51,816 bases of DNA. Source: Planctomycetota bacterium (GTDB taxonomy: Bacteria > Planctomycetota > Phycisphaerae > WQYP01). The DNA is taken from assembly GCA_021790385.1 (NCBI GenBank), contig JAJYDW010000024.1, positions 1 to 51,816 of the forward strand, written 5' to 3'. The notes below the pieces were generated by a model. The model was not told the DNA's origin. It did not search any database and was given only the letters and a program-made list of their open reading frames with translations. Position numbers and translations under genes: made by a program. This document shows, piece after piece, positions 45,217-51,816 of this stretch (positions within the stretch are counted from its first letter, which is position 1; each line of letters begins with the position of its first letter).

Positions 45217-46596
45217 TCATTTCAGTTCCGCCGCAGCCGGACCCAGGGCGGTTTGGAAAAAGCCCGCCGCCGGCTGTAAATCCGGAAATTCCCGCCCGTA
45301 CGTGTCCCGCCATGCGTTGGTAAAAGCTTCTGCCCGCGATGTTTCCACCAACGCCCATACCGCTCCGCCAAAACCGGCCCCAAACGCACAGGCTGCCACT
45401 GCTCCAAGACTGCGCGCGGTGGCGGCCAGCCGACGCGTCTGCTCCACCTGATTGTGCAGGCACGTATCCGCCAGTTGCTGCGATTCATCCACAATATCGC
45501 CCAGATCCGCCCAGCGTCCGGCCCGCATGGCGGCGATGGCGGCCGGAATCAGGCGGTGGCTTTCGGTATCAAATTGTTCCACACGTGCCAGCAGATCCGT
45601 ACCCGAAAAGCCGGCCACAGGCTTCTCGCCATGGGCTTGCAGCGCCGTCCGCAGCCGTGGAAAGTTCTCCGGATTGGCCCGAAACATGGCCTCCAAATTC
45701 TCGCCAGGCTGCTTCACCAGATCCCGCCAGCAGGCCAGACACGCCGCAGCTCGCTGCGACACATTGTTATACGCGGCCATCGCAGCACCAGTTTTCCGGG
45801 CTACCACGCCGCTGGTCGCGATAACCAGCGTCAGTTCCGCCGGCAGTTTGATAACCGCACCCCTGCGGGCTTCAAAAAAATCAAAGGCCGTCAGACTGCC
45901 GGCAGTGCTGGATAAAATGGCGGTTTGATCCTGGCTGCCCCCCTGCGTGCCCACCCCCGCATCGGATGCCAGCCCACGCCAGGCCCGCCCGCTTTCCACC
46001 GCGCCAAGAAATTCGCCCAGGACAACGCGGTCCTGCAGTTTCTGGCCGTGCACGGTACCCAGGAACTCCCCGTTACTTTTCGCCAACAGCAGAAAAAAAC
46101 CGACAATCAGACAACTGGAACTGCTTAAGCCCGCTGCAGGCGGTAAGTCGCTGATAAAAGCCACATCCGCCCCGCGCAGCGATCCGGGGAATACCGCCGC
46201 CAGCCGCCTGGCTACCGCTGCCGGATACAACGCCCAGCCTTGCGCCGGGGCCGTTGGCTGGGCGCACACCTGCAGCTCTACCACTTCACCCGCAGCCGCA
46301 TCCACAATGCGCAGGCGGGAATCGGTCCGCAGGGAACTGCAGAAACATACGCCTCGCTCCACCGCGGCTAAAATGCTGCGGCCGGCGCAATAGTCGGTAT
46401 GTTTACCCAGAAATTCCAGCCGCCCCGGCACCCACCAGCGCGAAACCGGCCCACCGTTGCCCCCCATGGAAGCCAGAGCCTTGGAAGCGTCCGCAAACAA
46501 TTTCGCTTTATGCCCCGCCGCGACCGGGCTTAAACCAATTTTTTCCAGCAATTGCCGGGTGCTCTTTGTGTCCGTTTCCGACGACAGGGTGGTCAT
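45217..46596 (-). CDS. Galactokinase-like GHMP sugar kinase
   Basis: A 459-residue GHMP kinase. The galactokinase-type motif reads GRLEFLGKHTDYCAGRS (Lys where E. coli GalK has Glu in GEHTDY), the ATP loop PPAAGLSSSSCLI, the region GSQDQTAIL and motif 3 GAGFGGAVWALVE. It phosphorylates a sugar C1 hydroxyl, most likely galactose, but the Lys form and the extra length (GalK is about 380 residues) leave the substrate open. The start at 46596 overlaps the stop of the nucleotidyltransferase gene as ATGA. Confidence 0.82.
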   Translation of the reverse strand: MTTLSSETDTKSTRQLLEKIGLSPVAAGHKAKLFADASKALASMGGNGGPVSRWWVPGRLEFLGKHTDYCAGRSILAAVERGVCFCSSLRTDSRLRIVDAAAGEVVELQVCAQPTAPAQGWALYPAAVARRLAAVFPGSLRGADVAFISDLPPAAGLSSSSCLIVGFFLLLAKSNGEFLGTVHGQKLQDRVVLGEFLGAVESGRAWRGLASDAGVGTQGGSQDQTAILSSTAGSLTAFDFFEARRGAVIKLPAELTLVIATSGVVARKTGAAMAAYNNVSQRAAACLACWRDLVKQPGENLEAMFRANPENFPRLRTALQAHGEKPVAGFSGTDLLARVEQFDTESHRLIPAAIAAMRAGRWADLGDIVDESQQLADTCLHNQVEQTRRLAATARSLGAVAACAFGAGFGGAVWALVETSRAEAFTNAWRDTYGREFPDLQPAAGFFQTALGPAAAELK

Positions 46597-47426
46597 ATAT
46601 TCACCGGCTTTCCACGCAGCAGCGCCGCGACCGGCGCAATGTCGGACCGCGACGATAAATCGAACACCGCCTGCCCGCAACGCCGCACCATGTAAAATAC
46701 GCCAAACTCGCGGCTGGAGCGCAGCACCGCATCCGGCAGTTCCAGCTCGCCACGTGGGGATAACGCCAGCCCGCGACATGCTGCAAATATCCGCGCATCA
46801 AAACGCCAGGAATTCATGCTGATTAAAATGGGCTGCGGCAAAGCCTGTAACTGCTCTTCACTGGGTTTTTCAATCATGCCTTCCAGCCGGTCATCGGCAG
46901 CAACCTTGACCACGGCATATTTGCTGATGCGGTCCGCAGGAATGTTGGAATGCTTCAGCAGCACTTCGCGCGGGTAAACCACCACCCCTGGCGAGGTCAA
47001 CCCGCAGAGCAACTGCGCCGCCTCCGGCGGATAATAATTGTCGGAATTCAGCAGAAGAAAGCCATCCTGCCCGACAAAGGCCTGGGCAGACAGCACAGCA
47101 TCGGCTGTACCACGCGGTGGATCCTGCACCGCAAAGGTAATTTTTATTCGCCGGGTGATGCCCGGTTGGCTGTAATAATTTTTGATTTCATCGTGGCGGG
47201 GTGCCACTACCAGGCACACCTGCGTGATACCGGCATCCGCCAACGGGGTTAACACGTAATCCAGAAAGGGGCGTTCAAAAGGGATCATGGCCTTGAGGCC
47301 CGCATCGGCGGCACGGCTTTGCTCCGGCGCTAAGCCACCGGCCGCGGCATCCGCCTTTTTCATACGTGTTCCCATGCCTGCAGCAAGAATTACTGCCTTG
47401 TGCACCGGACCGCTGGATTGCAACAT
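46593..47426 (-). CDS. Sugar-1-phosphate nucleotidyltransferase
   Basis: A 277-residue nucleotidyltransferase of the GalU/RmlA fold: HKAVILAAGMGTRM is the nucleotide loop, with KAMIPFERPFLDYVL, DPPRGTADAVLSAQAF and the metal-site LLLNSDNYYP. A long loop (KADAAAGGLAPEQSRAADAG) is inserted before the Lys. It would turn a sugar-1-phosphate into the UDP- or other nucleotide sugar. The start at 47426 has AAAGGAG nine bases upstream. Coupled to the GHMP kinase gene, the two plausibly form a salvage pair (sugar to sugar-1-phosphate to NDP-sugar). Confidence 0.83.
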   Translation of the reverse strand: MLQSSGPVHKAVILAAGMGTRMKKADAAAGGLAPEQSRAADAGLKAMIPFERPFLDYVLTPLADAGITQVCLVVAPRHDEIKNYYSQPGITRRIKITFAVQDPPRGTADAVLSAQAFVGQDGFLLLNSDNYYPPEAAQLLCGLTSPGVVVYPREVLLKHSNIPADRISKYAVVKVAADDRLEGMIEKPSEEQLQALPQPILISMNSWRFDARIFAACRGLALSPRGELELPDAVLRSSREFGVFYMVRRCGQAVFDLSSRSDIAPVAALLRGKPVNI

Positions 47427-47625
47427 ATTCAGATACTCCTTTATTTCATCAGGTCTGGCGGGTATCGCCTCATCAACCTGGCACCTGCATATGGGCAAGT
47501 TCGCCTGCTGCGATTTCAAAGCTGGGTATTCCAGGCGTTACGAAATTCTAGCGGATTCAAAAAATGTCGGCAAACCGCCATCCGGTGGTCAGCCACGGAT
47601 CAAGAGCGGTCGGCGGGTAGCGGGC

Positions 47626-47865
47626 GGCATAACACGGTTACCCGTCGGGCGGTTCATCACCTGGCTGGGGCTGAAGCCCAGTAAGTTTTATTCCTGGAAG
47701 GATCGGTTCGGTAAGATCAACGAGCACAACGCATGGATACCTGGCGATCATTGGCTGGACGACACCGAAACGCAGGCCATCCTCGACTCCGAGGCTCAGC
47801 ATCCTCTGGAGGGCTATCGCCGGCTAGCCTTCAGGATGCTCGACGCCGATGTGGCAGCCGCCAGC
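47626..47865 (+). pseudogene. IS3-type transposase fragment
   Basis: An internal piece of the OrfB protein of IS3-like elements: GRFITWLGLKPSKFYSWKDR, then FGKINEHNAWIPGDHWLDD and HPLEGYRRLAFRMLDADV. It lacks a start and the DDE catalytic domain, and ends where a different transposase sequence begins. It is a relic at the boundary of the sugar gene cluster. Confidence 0.65.
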
Positions 47866-47899
47866 CCGATTGACAATCCTTTCGCGATGTATTTTAATA

Positions 47900-48695
47900 C
47901 AAAATAGACCGAGAACCTCAGTCCCTTACGCACCGGGACTGATTCTCCTTTTTACGCTGAACCAGTACAGATGGAGCAAGCCAATGACGTGCTGGATCGA
48001 TACTTTCTTCCGCTGTTTAATCGGCGGTTTACCGTATCAGCAGCCAAGCTGGCCGATGCCCATCGGCCGGTCAACAGGGGCAGGGGGATAGCCTAGATTC
48101 TTTGTGATCGGGACCACCGTGTGATCACCAGCGATTACACCTTCCGATATGGGGGAAAGATTTATCAGATTCCGCCCCCATCCTTATCGGGAAGGCGTGG
48201 CGCAAGGTGCTTATTGAAAATCGTCTGGACGGCCAGTGGGTCTTTCGATTGGGCAGTAGGGTCTTACAAGGCCAGATGGTTGCGGGGAATAAGACCAAGG
48301 CCGTGCCGGCCCAAGTGCCTGCAGGTCAGGACGCTGCGAGCGTGAGTCCTCCAGCCAAGAGACGAAAAGCCAAAGCGGAAACTAACGGCTCGCGAGAGGC
48401 ATTCCTTCCGGGGACCAATCTCATGGAAAATGGCTCTTGGCGTCCCGGCCCCAGCCACCCCTGGCGTAAGGCGGAGCTGCGGGAAAGTACTCGTCGTGCG
48501 GTAACAACTCGGCAACACCAACAATTCCTGAGGGATCGCCATAAGCTCAACGACGGCCTGACGGCCCAAGGGCAGTCTCTTGTTACCGTGCCGCCATCGG
48601 CGGGCAAGACTACCGAAAGAACAAAACTAAACTTGCCACGCGACAGGGCAGTCGTAATGGAGAGCATCTTCAAAAGGAAGTTATTAAATGAATAA
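47900..48695 (+). pseudogene. ISNCY-type transposase remnant, C-terminal half
   Basis: Several frames show parts of an ISNCY-family transposase end: EQANDVLDRYFLPLFNRRF with AAKLADAHRPVN, then a stop at about 48094, HRVITSDYTFRYGGKIYQIP, and in the next frame LIENRLDGQWVFRLGSRVLQ followed by a basic tail with HPWRKAE. The N-terminal helix-turn-helix and catalytic domain are missing. Stops and at least one frameshift make it non-functional. Confidence 0.6.
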
Positions 48696-48828
48696 GAGTC
48701 TCTCAACCCCATGGCTCGCCCCTGCCGCCGGCGGGGCGACTTGCAACTCTCCACCATCCAACGGCTGGCAATATCCTCGCTTGGACGACGGACAAGTTCT
48801 CAAAACCCGCCGCGCCGCCGCCCGCCAA

Positions 48829-48876
48829 AGAGGACATTTTAACTTTGGTTAAGTAGAGGACATTTTAACTTTGGTT
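48829..48876. repeat. Two exact 22-bp direct repeats
   Basis: The sequence AGAGGACATTTTAACTTTGG plus TT occurs at 48829-48850 and again at 48855-48876, with four bases between. Paired subterminal repeats like this are usual near the ends of IS21- and ISNCY-like elements, so this may be the surviving right end of the neighbouring remnant. Confidence 0.7.
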
Positions 48877-48924
48877 TGACATAGCTTGACACGGAAATTG
48901 ACATACAGCCTAAAATCCTATATT
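48876..48924 (+). promoter_or_regulatory. Triple TTGACA and likely promoter
   Basis: TTGACA occurs three times, at 48876, 48886 and 48898. TATATT at 48919-48924 lies 15 bases after the third copy, and TAAAAT at 48911-48916 lies 19 bases after the second. One of these pairs may drive the toxin-antitoxin genes 170-180 bases downstream. Confidence 0.4.
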
Positions 48925-49097
48925 CTTGCGGGTCTTTACCCAACCGCTGCTTTGGATAGCGCCAGCGCCAACTACAACGGCAAGCGCTGGGCCGCCGGCT
49001 CTTACTGGGATGATCTGCTGGCCGCGAGGCTATTTTTGAGACTTGCTTTTTGGGGGTGTTGTATGTATATTGCAAAAGTCACAATGGAGGCTATTGG

Positions 49098-49376
49098 GTG
49101 CTGACAGCTAGAAAGCCAACGAGCGAACGGATAGATGTTCGCGTAGACGTTTCCGCCAAACGTATTTTGCAGGAAGCGGCGCGGGCCAGTCATAAGAGAA
49201 TCAGCGACTACCTGCTGGAAAGCGGGCTGGCGGCGGCAGAGCATACTTTGGCAAATCGACGGGTCTTTGCGCTTGACCAACAGCAGTGGAATAAGTTCCA
49301 GGCTGTTCTGAATCGCCCAGTTAAGAAAAAGCCAGGCCTCGCGAAACTCATGGCCAATAAGGGTATTCTTGATTAG
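49098..49376 (+). CDS. DUF1778 (TacA-type) antitoxin
   Basis: A 92-residue protein with an N-terminal ribbon-helix-helix (ERIDVRVDVSAKRILQEAARASHKRISDYLLES, quoted here as ERIDVRVDVSAKRILQEAA), the DUF1778 pattern. Such proteins bind their own promoter and wrap a GNAT toxin with a C-terminal helix, here from FALDQQQWNKFQAVLNRP. The start is a GTG with GGAGG seven bases upstream. The toxin gene begins eight bases after the stop. Confidence 0.88.
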   Translation: MLTARKPTSERIDVRVDVSAKRILQEAARASHKRISDYLLESGLAAAEHTLANRRVFALDQQQWNKFQAVLNRPVKKKPGLAKLMANKGILD

Positions 49377-49384
49377 GATTCCGC

Positions 49385-49900
49385 GTGACCGCCGCAGCCG
49401 AAGCGCTCCGCCCAATTGAACGCCTGCTGCAGATACATGCGGTAGAGTATTTTGACTGCGGCAAAAAGCCTCTGAACAGCTTTCTGAAAACCTTCGCACT
49501 GGCCAACCAGCAAAATGGCAGCGCCATGACTTATGTCGTTTGCCGCGGTTTGCGTGTCGTCGGGTATTACAGTTTGGCCGTCGGATCGGTCATGTGTGAA
49601 ACTGCTCCCAGCCGTGTGGTCAAAGGCCTTGCCCGGCATCCAGTGCCCATCATGTTGCTCACCCGGCTGGCGGTTGATCTGGGGGACCAGCGCGCCGGAA
49701 TCGGAAGCACCTTGTTAAAAGATGCGCTGATCCGAACGGTTAAGGCTGCGGAAATTGCCGGGATTCGCGCTATGCTGGTCCACGCGAAGGACGAGGCGTC
49801 GCGGGGCTGGTACCTTAAATACGGATTTGAGGCCAGCCCGACCGACCCCATGCATCTTTTCCTTTTGCTCAAAGACATTCGTGCCAGTCTCCATTCCTGA
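49385..49900 (+). CDS. GNAT-family acetyltransferase toxin (TacT-type)
   Basis: A 171-residue acetyltransferase. The acetyl-CoA loop is QRAGIGSTLL (near residue 101), preceded by LLTRLAVD and followed by a C-terminal YLKYGFEASPTDPMHLF, all as in TacT toxins that acetylate aminoacyl-tRNA and block translation. The N-terminal FDCGKKPLNSFLKTFALAN matches the family. GTG start with AGGA upstream. The preceding DUF1778 antitoxin supports the toxin role. Confidence 0.87.
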   Translation: MTAAAEALRPIERLLQIHAVEYFDCGKKPLNSFLKTFALANQQNGSAMTYVVCRGLRVVGYYSLAVGSVMCETAPSRVVKGLARHPVPIMLLTRLAVDLGDQRAGIGSTLLKDALIRTVKAAEIAGIRAMLVHAKDEASRGWYLKYGFEASPTDPMHLFLLLKDIRASLHS

Positions 49901-50505
49901 CGCCGTGCACAGTAATCCACAGTTGCGCCAACCCCAGCGGCAGGCACCACGCCGCATCGGTGCTATCGACACGGTAGTGTGGAGCTGCGCGGCAGTTGGT
50001 GGTGAACGGGCGATGCGGGCGACGCCCAGCCGGTGCGGGGTACGGCATTTTCCAGCGGTCAGTCCCGGTGCGGGCGGGGATAAACTTCGGCACAGGGGCA
50101 TAACGCTATCCGCGTCGTTTTGAACCACAAAGGAGGTCGAGGCAACGAGGTTTCCACTGCGGCGATACCTCCCGGCCAACTTGATCTCTGGAGATGTTTC
50201 ATTCACCGTAACCATAAGTACTGCCACAAAAGAGCCATTTTCTCAACGCACAAATTCCAACCTTTCAACCCCAGGATGCAAAACGTACGCCGATAGCCGC
50301 ACCATTAAAAGCGACGTCAATTTCTTGTGCTCTGCTGTTAAGGCATGGACGCCGAAATTCCGATGTCCCGTAGGCCCAATGCCGTTCGGAAGAGCGGCCG
50401 GTCGGGGTTCGCCTGCTCAAATCTCATATGCTCCCGGCGAAGCCGTCACCTGGGTGGTGCGCAGAGTATTCATTTTAGCAGGTAGCCTGTTCCTATTATT
50501 CCCTA
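49901..50505. other. Region without a recognised gene
   Basis: About 600 bases between the GNAT gene and the riboflavin-kinase-like gene. The left part (50100-50227), read on the minus strand, gives a short open frame beginning MAVLMVTVNETSPEIKLAG, but it soon runs into shadow of the toxin gene and has no family match. CCTATTATT occurs twice just before 50515. No tRNA or stem-loop with T-run was seen. Confidence 0.4.
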
Positions 50506-50949
50506 TTATTCCTCGCCATGTGGATTTTTAACGGTGATGAAGATTTCAATCTTCTTTCCAACTTCGATACCCGGGATCTTCGTCGGGCTAATGATCTCGA
50601 TGTAGCCGGGCTTTTTTCGGTGCGGCGATTGTTGGGGGCCATAGAGCCAAGCGCAGTACCTCGGTTCACCCTCTGGCTGGACGTATATCCGCGTGAAATG
50701 GAAAACCTCCGGGCCTTTGCACTTGGGATTGGTATGGTCCGGCCTCCAAGGGATGGGGAGAGTTATAAAATCCGATGCCGCTAAGCGAAAATCCTTAACA
50801 TCAAGTTGAACGTTGATCGTGCCCGGATGACAGGCGGAAATTTCAGGAAACTGTTCTGCGATCAGAGGAATCTGGATCTTAAGATTCCCGCTGGCTGTTC
50901 CAGATCCTTTTTGAACAGTACCGGAGAAAGATATCAACATCGTTGCCAT
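50506..50949 (-). CDS. Protein resembling archaeal CTP-dependent riboflavin kinase
   Basis: A 147-residue protein. Its layout follows the archaeal DUF120 riboflavin kinase fold: FSGTVQKGSGTASGNLKI (like GxVxSGxGEG) at 8-25, CHPGTINVQLD at 40-50 (like PGTLNV), a middle stretch, SPHRKKPGYIEIISP at 108-122 (like THYP..xLEIIAP) and GIEVGKKIEIFI at the end. If real, it would make FMN from riboflavin using CTP; the similarity is by eye only and catalysis is not shown. The start at 50949 has GGAG five bases upstream. It is a lone gene next to IS66 debris and may be acquired. Confidence 0.5.
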   Translation of the reverse strand: MATMLISFSGTVQKGSGTASGNLKIQIPLIAEQFPEISACHPGTINVQLDVKDFRLAASDFITLPIPWRPDHTNPKCKGPEVFHFTRIYVQPEGEPRYCAWLYGPQQSPHRKKPGYIEIISPTKIPGIEVGKKIEIFITVKNPHGEE

Positions 50950-51143
50950 TTTCACTCCTGGTAGCCGTTCACGGCCTTTCGGCCAGTTCAAACTCACGAC
51001 GAGCCTGACCACAGGTAAAGTTTACCCACCCCCCCCAGAAGAAAAACAAATAAATTTCTATAAAAAAGTTTGGCATAAGATTTCAGCATTCCATACGATT
51101 CGTCCGATAAAAGAATTCGGATCAAAGGATTGGTCAAAGCGGC

Positions 51144-51729
51144 ATGGGTGTACGTACCGAGCAAGCCTATCAACAACGCATTGCTGAACTGACGGCACAA
51201 CTCGCCCAGCGCGATGCCACCATCGCTGCGTTGCGTCAACAGGTCACGGAACTATTCAAGCATGTCGCTGATCTGTTGGCCCAAGTGGCCCGGTTGTCCA
51301 AAAACTTCTCGAATTCCTCCAAGCCTCCGTCCAGTGATATTGTCAAACCACCGCCACCGCGCACCGCCCCTGCCGCCGGGAGAAAAGCGTTCCATCGGCG
51401 GCCAGAAGGGCCACCCGCGTCACGAACGGGAGCCTTTCACGCCCGCACAGATTGACCGGGTGGTGGATTACCAAATGGATTGCTGTCCGCATTGCGGCGG
51501 CCGAGTGCGTCCTCTTCACCAACCGCCGCGAAAGCTCCAGCAGGTGGAGATATCGGGAGTGTCTGTGGAGGTTACAGAGCATCGCCGCCATGGGTATTTT
51601 TGCCCGCACTGCCGCAAGGTCCATTATGCGCTGCTGCCGCCGGTGCAATTGCCAGTGCCATGGGTGTTGGCCGCACCCCCGCACCCGATGGGTGTGCCCG
51701 TTTTTATCGGGAAGGGGTTAAGCCGCTAA
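51144..51729 (+). pseudogene. IS66-family transposase TnpC, frameshifted and truncated
   Basis: The first frame gives the usual start of IS66 TnpC: a coiled coil (RIAELTAQLAQRDATIAALR) and the SNSSKPPSSDIVKPPP motif. Near 51370-51385 the sequence moves to the next frame, which continues GEKRSIGGQKGHPRHEREPF and the zinc-ribbon CCPHCGGRVRPL with YFCPHCRKVHYALLPP. The similarity ends at about 51660 and stops follow, so the catalytic part is absent. Confidence 0.75.
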
Positions 51730-51816
51730 CTTCTGGTGTTTCTTGGCCCACCATGCGTCCCAGAGATTGCTTTGGTAGAGGGCTTCCATCGCCATGAGAG
51801 CCTCGGCATTTTCCGC
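51718..51816 (-). CDS. C-terminal fragment of an unidentified gene at the right edge
   Basis: An open frame enters from the right edge and ends at a TAA (51720-51718). The 32 visible residues read AENAEALMAMEALYQSNLWD, then AWWAKKHQKLAA. I do not recognise the family. Its place, cutting into the IS66 sequence, suggests that it belongs to another mobile element inserted there. Confidence 0.4.
   Translation of the reverse strand, partial: AENAEALMAMEALYQSNLWDAWWAKKHQKLAA

Larger units (their letters stand above)
48696..49097. other. Region between IS remnant and toxin-antitoxin genes
   Basis: Four hundred bases without an intact gene. It holds a direct repeat (48829-48876) and a cluster of TTGACA boxes (48876-48903). 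A short open frame around 48886-49040 with the segment YNGKRWAAGSYWDDLLAARL may be a broken gene end but has no ribosome site. Confidence 0.45.

Noticed and set aside
48829..48903. Possible CRISPR array
   Set aside because: Only two 22-bp copies with a four-base gap; CRISPR spacers are 26 bases or more, and no cas gene is present. No CRISPR array was seen anywhere in the window.
48886..49097. Longer form of the antitoxin or a separate small gene ahead of it
   Set aside because: GGAGG seven bases before the GTG at 49098 fixes the antitoxin start; the preceding frame lacks a ribosome site.
50181..50531. Plus-strand frame of 116 codons
   Set aside because: No ribosome site, no recognisable fold, and it overlaps the 3' end of the riboflavin-kinase-like gene on the other strand.

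Overview
The window (51,816 bp, roughly 57-60 % G+C by eye) is a bacterial chromosome segment. The gene set suggests Planctomycetota or a neighbouring phylum, but this is inference: no rRNA or other phylogenetic marker is present to fix it. The pointers are an AddAB recombination nuclease, a DUF58 / MsbA-like pair, a GbsR-type regulator beside carB, a lysine-rich micro-protein and IS3/ISNCY/IS66-type insertion remnants. Most genes are ordinary housekeeping genes.

Layout. 1-260: N-terminus of an IS3-type transposase running off the left edge, then a five-copy heptamer repeat. 263-7970 (minus strand): RhlE-like helicase, gatA, a small lipoprotein, gatC, rpmB, maf, a family 9 glycosyltransferase and a dus-type tRNA dihydrouridine synthase. 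8234-12474 (minus): GbsR/MarR-like regulator and carB. 12782-15368 (plus): yihY-like membrane protein and anmK. 15401-19807 (minus): SDR oxidoreductase, ABC exporter with an extra periplasmic domain, DUF58 protein, and a 27-residue Lys/Ser/Thr peptide gene with a near-perfect Shine-Dalgarno sequence. 20216-30321: ArsR-like regulator, THUMP-like methyltransferase, tsaB (minus), addB-addA. 30400-33361: membrane protein, nadC-birA. 33459-41103: a potassium-uptake operon with a phased repeat operator, an unannotated 31-residue membrane peptide, kdpF, kdpA, kdpB, kdpC and kdpD, but no kdpE. 41211-41921: ric (iron-sulfur repair). 42284-44290: a type II restriction-modification pair that seems to be transcribed without a leader. 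44368-47426 (minus): nucleotidyltransferase, galactokinase-like GHMP kinase and a Tat-exported CBM9-like protein. 47600-51816: a mobile region with IS3-like and ISNCY-like remnants, a DUF1778/GNAT toxin-antitoxin pair, a protein resembling archaeal CTP-dependent riboflavin kinase, and a frameshifted IS66 transposase at the right edge.

How the genes work together. GatC and GatA belong to the amidotransferase that makes Gln-tRNA or Asn-tRNA. AddA and AddB form the double-strand-break processing complex. KdpFABC is the high-affinity K+ pump and KdpD its sensor kinase; the direct repeats in front of the operon look like the site of its missing response regulator. The nucleotidyltransferase and GHMP kinase overlap by ATGA and probably activate a sugar together. 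Both window edges lie inside mobile-element genes on the minus strand, which would fit a contig bounded by repeated insertion sequences.

The observations I consider most worth following are the Lys-rich micro-protein (15553-15636), the 31-residue peptide coupled to kdpF (33558-33653), the phased TTGATG array (33459-33507) and the riboflavin-kinase-like protein (50506-50949).
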